Origin: Spirodela intermedia
Lineage: Eukaryota; Streptophyta; Magnoliopsida; Alismatales; Araceae
Assembly: GCA_902729315.2 (NCBI GenBank)
Contig: LR746266.1
Span: 3,234,759 to 3,298,758 of the forward strand
Length of the DNA: 64,000 nucleotides
Direction of reading: 5' to 3'
The notes beneath the pieces are model-generated. The model was not told the DNA's origin. It ran no database searches and worked only from the letters and a program-made list of their open reading frames with translations. Positions 55,218-64,000 of this stretch are shown one piece after another. The translations under genes and the position numbers were made by a program. Position 1 is the stretch's first letter; each line of letters starts with the position of its first letter.

Positions 55218-56957
55218 ATGGTGGGGATCTTCTCCAGGCTCTACGGCGGAAGGAGCGGCCACCGGAGGACGCAGAGCGCAATTGTAAGCTCGCCGGCAGT
55301 CGGTATTGATTGTTGTTGCCTCTCACAATTCAGTTTCCCCCTCGTGATTTCGCCGGCAGATGATGTTTGATGTTTGTTCATGCTGTTATCCCCGGGGAAG
55401 GCCGTATCGGGCGTGATTTCTGTTTTTACCTTGATTTTTTCTCTCTATAATCGGAGATGGAGTCGGTGGATGGATCAGGCTGCTTTGCTGGAGCGAGATT
55501 CGTTTGAATGTATGTTTGGTTTTGCCATCGTGTGCTTGTTCTTGTGGGGACTGTGCAGAATCTTTTGTTGAATGATACATATCCGGTTTCCTATAGTTTC
55601 TTGTTAATTTGATATAAGATTTAGTTAATTCTCGCTTACTTCCGGCAGGAGGTCGGCGCCACCTCGCGGCCAAGCGGCCCGGCAATTGCTTCCACATCCG
55701 CTGCTTCTGCTAGTTCTCATGGAATGGAAATTTACGTAGAATTCAAGCCAGTTGAGCATCCGACGGAGCCCCTCGATCACGCTCAACCGTTGAAATGCCC
55801 CTTGCCGGAGCCGTCTATCATAAATGTGAGTGCGGCGACAATTTCTCCGACGTCACTTTCACGTTCTATATGATTTCCTATTGGAATTCTGCAAACCGTT
55901 GCTTAATTTCCTGTTCGGATATGTATGATTATCTATGATGAATCAATTGAAAAAGACAATAATAATGATCCTAATTAGGTTCCTCTGAGCTTTTCCCCCC
56001 GTAGTCCTCTGCCCAGGCTACTATGATATTCTAGCTGTAAATCAGATCTCGTTTGAACACTTTTAACAAAGGAGAGATTAGTGACGTGCCGTGCCACGTT
56101 GCTAATGGATTACATCCCAAGAAAATTTCTATATTATCCGAGTTTTTTTTTTTTATACATCTTCTTGGGAGAAAAAGTGCAAACCAGTATACAACCCAGA
56201 ACCTGATGGACAAACAGTTGATCTTCCGATTCAATGATGCTGGTGAATAATACCCAATGCTTTGATCTGGCTTGGAGTCTGAACCTGCAGCATTTCTGGG
56301 ACTAGCTGTTGCTTCAATTCATTGAAACTCGTGAGAATCTTTGAATGCCTGAAGGTCCTCTCCAGTGCGAATATTTTATAAAACATATGGACCGCAGTTT
56401 ACATCTTTAATTTTCAATTTACGCCTTTAAAAAAAATATATTCTAGCTGGTCATTTTTTGCATCATGATTCTGAACACCGAAGCAATCTCATCCCAGTTC
56501 CTGCCAAACTCACTGATGAGATTCTCGGCAATAAGAAGCCAATTCAACGTTTTCTTGTCTTCTGTTTTTCTCCAATAATCAAATTCAACGCAGAAAATTG
56601 CCACTTTTGGGCATTCTCCAGCATTATAAGCTGCTTTGCCACAGACGAAGGGGAACAAGATTCATAAGCCCCGGCCCATTAACACCCATATCTTGCTCTC
56701 TCTCATCACTGGTCAGCTTCCATATTAGCCCATGGATGCTTTTTCATGGAGTTTTATCTCAGGATGGAAGAATATGGAAAGAACGGATGTCGGCGAATGC
56801 ACAAGCGAGGACTGATATTCTGCCCATCATGAAGGAGAGCTCGAGCCTTGAATCGGAGGCATCCAGGTTGAGGGCTAAACATCTCATCCTCCCTTCCTTC
56901 AGCGCCCCAGAACACAAGATTCTGAATCTCCTGGAAGAGTGTAATAACCCTGCCTGA
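55218..56957 (+). CDS. Conserved plant protein of unknown function
   Basis: Three exons: 55218-55283, 55649-55825, 56763-56957. They join in phase 0 into 145 residues. The order of blocks is one I recognise from uncharacterised land-plant proteins: MVGIFSR...GHRRTQSA at the start, then VEFKPVEHPTEPLD, CPLPEPSIIN, DGRIWKERMS, and LPSFSAPEHKILNLLEEC near the end. No catalytic motif, signal peptide or membrane segment is visible. The R-RTQS segment could be a phosphorylation site, which is inference. The start is the first ATG giving the conserved MVGIFSR. Donors are GTAAGC and GTGAGT, with CAG acceptors. Intron 2 (937 bp) shows no other gene. Expression may be coupled to NDUFS6 through the shared promoter. 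Confidence 0.85.
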
Positions 56958-57035
56958 GGCCACACCAAGACAATGTATGAACTCTAAGCAGCGGCCAGCT
57001 TGCTTTTATTATTATTATTATTATTTCAGATTAAT

Positions 57036-57170
57036 CCGCGGCCGGCGTCTCGCCGAGTGGCGGACGGTGGCGGCGGCGCAGGCCGCCATGTGGGTCAGCT
57101 CACCGTGGTTGTACTTCTTCTCCAGCTTCGGGTCAACGATGCCGTCGAAGTTGCCGTCCTCCAGAGAGCC
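57036..57170 (-). pseudogene. Fragment of a PERK-type receptor kinase domain
   Basis: About 45 codons on the minus strand (SLEDGNFDGIVDPKLEKKYN, HMAACAAATVRHSARRRPR) match the C-terminal lobe of proline-rich extensin-like receptor kinases, including the invariant Arg of subdomain XI. The similarity starts and stops abruptly; a (TTA)n run lies just beyond the 3' edge. No other kinase part is nearby. It is therefore a captured or decayed gene piece. Its GC content is far above its surroundings. Confidence 0.65.
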
Positions 57171-58106
57171 TTTGTGAGTAAAGGTCTCGCCTATCGGCTT
57201 CTTTGAATTACTAGTTTGCTCATAATTCAATGGGTGGATGAAATGGAATTTCTTGCTCAGTCATGTTTGTCAGATATGCTGGAAGTGAAAGTCTACTGGA
57301 GCCTAGTCAATATGTTGACTACCTCAGTCAAAGCCTGAGCACCAAACTCTCTCTCTCTCTTGCTCCTTCAAGGGATTTCGGGGCATCTAGCTTGAGTTAC
57401 ACAGGCGGATAATCATGATATTAATGTTTTTTCTGTTAGTTCTTTAACTAAGTTTTTATGTAAACATAGTCTGATATCAAATCAATAAATAAAGAGAACT
57501 TAATAGTGGAGCTAACTTCATTTATAAAAATAAATAATAATAACAATAATAAAAGTCTGGACCTGGATAAATCTAGAAATTAATGCTCATAATGATAAGA
57601 ACTAGGTTGTGCAGGTGTGCAGCTCACGAGCTTTATGCAGACATCTCATATTGATGTCAACCAGTAGAATATTATTGCCAAATAAAGAAACACATTCTGC
57701 TCATCGCGCAGTTGACTATGAGACGGTCAATAGCCCGAACATCAGAGGCTATTATGCCCGCGGCGAAACCCAGGGAAAGGCCCATTTTCATAAGCTTGTC
57801 CAGTAATATTTCCACAAATTATAAAAATAATTGAATGAATAGAAAAAAAGAATTTTTTTAATAAGGAATTTTGACTTAAGACAGAAAAAGGAATTTTTTT
57901 AATAGCAGCACCATAAAATATAATATTAAGAATTCCAGCAGATCCAAGATTAAGCATGAATAATACATAAAATAAGAAAATAAATGAAACCCAGATCACA
58001 ACCACAGCATTTTGGAAATCCGTCCAACAACACTTTCATAGATTATACAAAGTAACCGGCAGATTTCTTGAAGATCTTGATATTTTTGACATCAACACCA
58101 GATATG

Positions 58107-58155
<49 letters not shown>

Positions 58156-58309
58156 ATATATATCTTCTTTAGATCCACATCTAAGCATAAAATATGATGT
58201 CATATGGCTTGTTTAGATCTAAAGCACATATAATACACAATACATGCATAAAAATGAAAGCCAGATATAGATGAATCGCAGGGCATTCTCCTCCTGCAAA
58301 AGCACAGCC
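57171..58309. other. AT-rich intergenic DNA with a (TA)n microsatellite
   Basis: No coding frame is convincing. A pure (TA)n run of about 50 bp lies at 58111-58164. The 3' end of the minus-strand GIL1-like gene should fall in the right part. Confidence 0.55.
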
Positions 58310-59572
58310 TCACCCAGCATACTTGAGACCCAGTAAGTACACCTGGGACTTGATCACGCTGCCGGCAAGCACAAAGCCCGGCATCACCATGAGCCCGACC
58401 CTGGCCGGCCTCTTGTGGTGATCTTCTTCGGCTGGAATCACACTCTCCATGTAGGCCTCACAGAACTCGCTGCCCTTCCTCACTTGGAAGACGTTGACCC
58501 TGGGATCGAAGGAGAAAGTCAACCTGTGCAGCAGCCACACCGATTTAGCCAGCTTGAGGAAGGCCTGGTAGAATGGCGTCCTCGGATGGCCCCCATTCAT
58601 TATGTAGTTCCTCTGGTCGAGGTTGCCGAAGAACGAGCCTTCCATCTTGGGGTGGATCACCAAGAGGTACTTCTTCCTACAGAACTTGCCAAACTCGGAA
58701 TCTGGGTCTTGGCTCAAAATCTCCAAGGGTTCTGCGGATCTCATGGCCAGATACTGATGGAAGAAGCCCTCGCTAGAAAGAGCGGATCTTCCAGGGTCAA
58801 CGGAGAAGCTTTCATCTTGAAATCCGGAGAACATTCTTTGGCAAATGTAGGATTCGAAGGCGTACTTCTTGTGCACCCTCTTTGCATAGGGAACATCTGG
58901 TTCAATCGAGCTTGCTGCAGTGTCGAGGTCCCAGTTGGCAGCCTTCATCATGTTGATGAGTGGCTTCGAGAAGTCGTGGATTGACCTGTAAGTGAGTTCC
59001 ACTGTGGCGGAGAAGAGCTCGGGGCTCAGTTCAACTACGGAGAAGCTCTGCTTCTGTGTGTCTTCTGGCTCCTTGGCTAGCAAACCCCGCTGCTTGAGCT
59101 TCTTCTCCAGCTTCACCTTCTTCTGGTTGGCCTCATTAATCCTCTGCTGCAACTGGATAATCTCAGAGTCCCTGGTCTGGATCTGGGACTGGAATTTCTT
59201 CACCATGACCTCATAGGTCTTCAGCAAGCGCTGCTGCTCTTGGATTTCGGCAACCAGATGGGCATCCAGAGGTGATGCGGATATGGGTTTGGGGTTGCTA
59301 TCTCTATACGAGTGCTTCAGCTCAGAAAGCCTCACGAGTTCTTCAATGACAAGCTTATCGGCGGTCTGGATCTTGTCTGGGTCATATGGTGTGTGAGCTT
59401 CCTGGAGTTGAATGTAGGCTGTTTTTAAGGAAGTGATGTTGTTGAAGATCTTTGATATCAGAAGATCCAAGCTATCCTGGCTCTGGTTCTTGGCCTCATC
59501 CATTGGATGGGGATAGACCTTCTGGTTGCTATTATCACGACCTTGGGTGTCTCTCGATCCCGTATGTAGCAT
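58310..59572 (-). CDS. DUF641 / GIL1 (GRAVITROPIC IN THE LIGHT 1)-like protein
   Basis: A single coding exon of 420 residues. The N-terminal DUF641 region (about 33-165) contains SLDLLISKIFNNITSLKTAY and IEELVRLSELKHSY, then a coiled coil (106-163). The C-terminal conserved region (about 178-420) has ELSPELFSATVELTYRSIHD, AKRVHKKYAFESYICQRMF and a GLMVMPGF segment near the end. GIL1 in Arabidopsis mediates light control of hypocotyl gravitropism downstream of phytochrome; related members interact with receptor kinases. The start is the first ATG (MLHTGSRD); the frame is open further upstream but without an ATG. An acceptor (GCTGTACAG) just upstream at about 59641 indicates a spliced leader. 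I cannot say whether this is the GIL1 orthologue or another DUF641 member. Confidence 0.85.
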   Translation of the reverse strand: MLHTGSRDTQGRDNSNQKVYPHPMDEAKNQSQDSLDLLISKIFNNITSLKTAYIQLQEAHTPYDPDKIQTADKLVIEELVRLSELKHSYRDSNPKPISASPLDAHLVAEIQEQQRLLKTYEVMVKKFQSQIQTRDSEIIQLQQRINEANQKKVKLEKKLKQRGLLAKEPEDTQKQSFSVVELSPELFSATVELTYRSIHDFSKPLINMMKAANWDLDTAASSIEPDVPYAKRVHKKYAFESYICQRMFSGFQDESFSVDPGRSALSSEGFFHQYLAMRSAEPLEILSQDPDSEFGKFCRKKYLLVIHPKMEGSFFGNLDQRNYIMNGGHPRTPFYQAFLKLAKSVWLLHRLTFSFDPRVNVFQVRKGSEFCEAYMESVIPAEEDHHKRPARVGLMVMPGFVLAGSVIKSQVYLLGLKYAG

Positions 59573-61652
59573 TGCTACCTCCTCCAGAAGTGAAACTATC
59601 GATTGTTCCCGCCAAAAAATATTGGGCAATATTCTTTTAATCTGTACAGCATTCTGAATTGATCAGGATCAGCAGGTGGCCAGCAAAGCTCGGAGGAACC
59701 GATTAAACTTTGCTAAAAAAGAATACCCATCATGATGCTAATTTCAGTGAAAAATCTAGAATCAATGCACAATCAGAGAGGATACAAAACATTCAATGGA
59801 TAAATGAATTCCTGCCCGCAATACAGATGTTAGCAGTGTGCAAAACACGATGGTATATCCTTCATATTTTCATTGCTAGAGACAAAAAATTTGGCAAAGG
59901 AAGAAGTTGGTTGTTGTGATGATCATACTCATTGGCATCAAGGAAAGAAGCTATAAATGGTCACATGTAGATTCAGATATATTTGTGATACACTTTCTAA
60001 TAGACCATATGGAACATGGTTGGGATCTCCATGGAATGCTTTCGTCGTCTATGTAAACGTCCACAGAATGCGTCAGGGCTTTAATTGAAATAGACAACAA
60101 TCTAATAGAAGATACCCTCCCTCAGAGACAACAGATTCACCATTACAAGATCTACAGATCGCTAAATCATATACTTCTGCTGATGTAAATACTTTCTTAG
60201 TATCAAACCAAGATCGCATTAATGTCGTTCGAATTCCACCAAACAAGAAATCATGTCCCGATATGTTTTATGAAGAGATAAGAGCAAGGGATGAAGAGGA
60301 GAACATTACTCTTGAAAGTGGACCTTTATATTCCAAGCTGATTACTACCTCATCAGGCCAAAGTAATACCAGGAGGATGCCTCGCAACCAAATATTAGTT
60401 TTTTCTTCCTAGAGACGCACATAAAGAACATCAAGATTAAGACATATTTTCTAAAAATAATCCAGTCTCTAAGGAAAGCATGTAGGAGGAAAAATTTCAG
60501 AGTTCAGTGAGACAACCGAGTTTTTCTTAATTTATTACTTTTCATAATTTCAGAGGGTAATTAATGTCATTCCTAATGTGAAATGATAATGTATGGCTTA
60601 ACTCACTTAGAAAATAGCTATGCATTGCGAAGGTGGACTTACAAAAGCCAACCACCTATTGGATAATGGAGCTGAATGGCAGAACGAAGATGTGAAAAGA
60701 TGCTACCCTTGCTAGAACACAATGTCTCGTCAAGAGAAAAGCAAGACATCATTGTCCGAGTATTTATGGGGGGCATAAAATTGGCAAAGCAGAACGCAAA
60801 AGAGAAGTCATCAAGAAAAAAAGTCCTATAACCATACATGTCATAGGAACCATCCGTAAAATAGCCTTATACTTGATGAAAAGCATTTTATTCCATAAGA
60901 ATGTCTCCCAGAAAATTCCAAAGCCTTCAAAGTACACAAGAAAATGGCTTCATTGAAAAACTATACAGACACCCATCTACCACATCTCTTCTGCACTACG
61001 ACAAGCAAACCAAAATGTTGGTGGTTAACATCTGCAGTAGTTCCATGAATTCTTCTAATTCTACGTCAGCGAGGTTTTATTCTGAATCTAAGATTCCGGC
61101 CGGACCCTGATCTCTCCACAATCTCAGAAATGAGTTTCCATCACGAAACCTTGGATATTTCCAATCTCCAAATCGGAATAAGCTTAAGATGTCACAAAAG
61201 CATGATCTCTTCACAATGTTTCTCCATTCCGACCAGATTTTGGCCTTGACTAATTGATCAACGTTGATTGCACATCATTTGACACCCTCAACTCCTGTGA
61301 CCAGGTTAGCCAAAGGCACTTCCTCTTCAAATCACTAGATCGATTGGCTAAGCTTCAACTGCATTTACCCCGAGCAATGTCGTAAATCTAGACTCTATCA
61401 AATAGGAATATCCCACACCGCACCGGAAGAGATTGGAGTCGGAATTAACCACTAAATAGTATGCGAAGAGAATCATCTGCCTCGACAGATCCTTCCCTCC
61501 CGATCCTGACCAACATCACAAAAAAAACTGATCGAAAGGAAAGAAAAACGAAAACTATGACGGACTAGGCACGGATCACAAACGAGCGAACCAAAGGCAA
61601 AAGAGACCAGAAGAATGAAAGAAATAATGGCCGGCAATCCCCGCGCCTTACC
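59573..61652 (-). other. Probable leader intron of the GIL1-like gene
   Basis: A donor GG|GTAAGG (minus, 61651) and an acceptor near 59641 would define a ~2-kb leader intron. The stretch is otherwise AT-rich. One plus-strand open segment (60089-60411) is listed separately. The donor is one of several candidates, so the boundary is tentative. Confidence 0.35.
60089..60411 (+). other. Unassigned 107-codon open segment
   Basis: The plus strand is open without an initiating ATG near its start (first ATG at 60262). It reads with a mixed composition unlike the surrounding AT-rich DNA (INVVRIPPNKKSCPDMFYEE, LESGPLYSKLITTSSGQ). It could be an exon remnant of a captured gene. No splice pair, neighbour or family supports a function. 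Confidence 0.25.
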
Positions 61653-62425
61653 CGGCAGCAATCACACCTATCCTCGGAGTTCAAGAGCAGGATATCCGAT
61701 TGGCCAAGAGAAGAAGTAACAAACACGTAATCGACTGGTGCAGACGAATAAATTCAAGCAAACACATTGCGGTGAGCAGAAAAATGGATTCCAGAAAACA
61801 CGACAATGACCACGGCAGTGGGAGCCGCTTTCCAGCAGCCCCCGAAGATTCCCCACCTGAAAGAAAAGCCCTAGGGGTGGCGAATCACGCCATCGGAGTC
61901 CTGTAAGAGAAGAAGCGGAGCGGAATTATTGCCGAAGGAACGAGAACCTTTTCGATCTGAGCTCTACCGACGGCGCTCCCTCCCGTCTGCCCCTCTCCTC
62001 CTCCCCCCCTCCCCGGCGGCACTGTCGCCGGAGAAGCGGCACCCACAGATACAGTGGAGGCCTGGGGAAGAGAGAGAGAGATGGGCTTCGAAATGGAAGC
62101 CTATTATGTCAGGCCCAAAACTGACCCAGAAAACCATCGTCGGGAATAATGTTGAAATCAAAACCCACCCCCCCGCCCGCTCTCTCTCTCTCTCTCTGTG
62201 TTTCTCAAGGTCCTAATGAAGAGAAGGGTGCTTCAAAGTGATCAAGCCCAAAATCGTTTCGGGCTTTTTGGGCTCAAGGTGAGCCCAGGCCCGGCCGAGT
62301 TAGGAGCCGAGTCCGACTCGTCTCCATTCGGAACGGGTTTAAATACTCCCAGCTGAGCAGAGAAACGATTCGGTCTCCGCCACCATCTCCCATCCCTAGC
62401 CACCGTTGCGCCGCCGCTCGCTGGG
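61653..62425. promoter_or_regulatory. Divergent 5' region of GIL1-like and RPB8 genes
   Basis: GC-rich sequence with the likely leader exon of the minus-strand gene (about 61653-62080) and the RPB8 leader exon on the right, ending at a donor GGG|GTATGC (62426). GGCCCA/TGGGCT-type words occur near 62110-62300. CT tracts lie at 62180-62200 and, within the RPB8 leader intron, at 62430-62460. Confidence 0.45.
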
Positions 62426-62937
62426 GTATGCTCTCGCTCTCTCTCTCTCTCTCTCTCTCTTCTCTTCCGTAATGTAGAATTCCGCCATCCCACACAGTGA
62501 ATGATTAGGATTCGATTTCAATGTAATCACATGTGGTCACGAGGTTCCGTTGTTCCCATAGCTTCTCTGTTAATCATTAGGCTTCAACTCGATCATGTAA
62601 CTCCCGAAAAAAATTGTTTCAGAGTCAATCTGCTCAGTTTTTCATCAACTCATGGGCTCTTTACATGTCTAGCATTTATGCCGTCTCACGCTGTCTTTTA
62701 TAATCGAAAGTTGTTCATAAACCATGCATATTGGAATAATATATCGTTGATTTTTTTAATGCAAATTCCTAATATCGTCTCATATTATTCCTGTGCTGCT
62801 CATTTTTCATCATGGACATGTAATCACGGTCGAGATACTCTAAAACCCCAAGGATAAACCCTAAACCTTTTCAATGCTTTCGGATATCTTTCCCCATACT
62901 CTTGACGTATTTTCCTTATTGGCAGGGCGTTTTCAGG

Positions 62938-63670
62938 ATGGTTGAGCTTCTATTCGAGGATATTTTCACTTTGACGAGGCTTGATCCAGATGGCAAAAAG
63001 TTTGACAAAGGTAAACATGTTCTTCATCTTATCTTATTTAGTCTTAATCAGATCATGGAGAGTTCTCTTGCTATCATCCTGTATCGATTGGATCAGTATT
63101 TTTCGCTGTCGATATTAAGCATTTGCTCCCTATGATGGAATGCTCTAGTGGAGGGAGATCGAGAATCAGCTGGTTTGGATAACTGGGCAATGTGCTCATG
63201 GGCGGAACATGGAAATATCGACGACTCATCGATGATCCACTGGTTTTGGTGACAAAACATGCCCAAAATGTGATGTTTTCTGGGGAATTTTCACATTTCT
63301 TCATCTGTGGCAATCTGATTAATCGTTTCTTTTATTATTTCTTTTATAAGATATAGAAGATGCGCCCATTTTCCTCTGAATCCGAAGTTCCTCGTTGCAT
63401 TCATATTATTGTCCGGCCTTATTCTTCATCGATTAAATGGGCTTTTACATGCTTTTTTTGGAAATCATCCGGTATATATTGTGATCCAAAGCTCTTCCTC
63501 CATCATCAACAGTGTCCCGCATCGTTGCGCACAGTGAGCAATTCGATATGGACATGCAACTAGATGTGAACACGGATGTGTACCCCATGCATGTTGGGGA
63601 CAAGTTTACTATGGTTTTGGCTCCTACTCTCAGCCTGGATGGGACACCTGACAGTGGTTATTTTACTCAG
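62938..63670 (+). CDS. RPB8: RNA polymerases I, II and III subunit RPABC3 (RPB8), 5' part
   Basis: Two coding exons are visible, 62938-63010 and 63513-63670, joined in phase. They give 77 residues; the rest lies beyond the window. RPB8 is the small OB-fold subunit shared by all three nuclear RNA polymerases. The start [20 protein letters not shown] and the block [20 protein letters not shown] are characteristic, followed by [20 protein letters not shown]. The second exon ends YFTQ|GTGATG, a normal donor. The ATG follows a leader intron (62426 to about 62925 or 62936), as two acceptors lie just upstream. Nothing is abnormal in the visible part. Confidence 0.95.
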
Positions 63671-64000
63671 GTGATGTGCACCTTACCTTAAGTTTCTGTT
63701 CTTGGTTGACTTCCATTTCCTCCTGGTGCTTAGTCTTGAACCTCATGAAAGTCGAATACTCATAATTATCAAAAAAATTATAATGAAGATACTTATCCTC
63801 TCACGATTCATCAAAAAACAAAACCATCCAATAAAAGAAAAAAACTTTTTGATTTCTTTATTTCTTTTTCTGCCCATTTCCCTTTTTTTTTATTTTTTTT
63901 ATGAATCTTGACACTGGATTTTCTGTGAATCATCTCGGTTGTCTTTAATCCGGTATTCATGTTGATGGCAGAAGTTTTTCATTAATAGCCCCTCCTCTTA

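Noticed and set aside
58415-58984. 189-codon plus-strand frame
   Set aside because: It is antisense to the GIL1-like coding exon, which has recognisable conserved blocks on the minus strand.
1-64000. CRISPR arrays, bacterial operons, ribosomal RNA genes or viral insertions
   Set aside because: None was seen. The tandem repeats here lack regular short spacers, and the reverse-transcriptase fragments have Ty3/gypsy or Ty1/copia domain order.

Overview
This window is nuclear DNA from a flowering plant. Its genes have GT-AG introns, one encodes a chloroplast phosphoribulokinase and one a photorespiratory translocator, and long LTR-retrotransposon deserts lie beside gene islands. The very GC-rich first exons (phosphoribulokinase, BBR/BPC factor, NLR) set in AT-rich intergenic DNA suggest a monocot, probably not a grass, but the species cannot be fixed from the sequence.

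Layout. Positions 1-27,000 are repeat territory. An older array of ~0.86-kb tandem repeats and two decayed Ty3/gypsy elements (A, 13.2-22.4 kb; B, 22.4-26.6 kb) have been broken up by later LTR insertions. I find five large copies and one fragment of one TG...CA-ended LTR family (1-1579, 7856-9264, 10975-12342, 13097-13182, 14363-16103, 22938-24578) and a second LTR-like element (17123-19278). Three insertions have perfect 5-bp target-site duplications (GTGAG, CTAAG, TTACT). In two of these, removing the insert rejoins a gypsy reading frame. Several LTRs share a snRNA-type promoter: an USE-like box exactly 25 bp upstream of a TATA box, followed by a GC-rich body and T-runs. This is the most unusual signal in the window.

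From 26.9 kb on the window is gene-bearing: LYR-motif protein (-), head to head with an intronless CC-NBS-LRR resistance gene (+) that carries a 14-bp templated duplication breaking its frame; an AT-rich stretch with a Ty1/copia relic (-); PLGG1-type plastidial glycolate/glycerate translocator (+, 8 exons); BBR/BPC GAGA-binding factor (+), tail to tail with phosphoribulokinase (-, 5 exons); NADH dehydrogenase 13-kDa subunit NDUFS6 (-, 3 exons with a 3.6-kb intron), head to head with a small conserved plant protein of unknown function (+, 3 exons); a PERK-kinase fragment; a DUF641/GIL1-like protein (-), head to head with RPB8/RPABC3 (+, cut by the window end).

Themes: three divergent gene pairs with short shared promoters; GA/CT dinucleotide tracts at many gene 5' ends beside a gene whose product family binds GAGA repeats; and tandem duplications inside several introns, including one that copies a splice acceptor.
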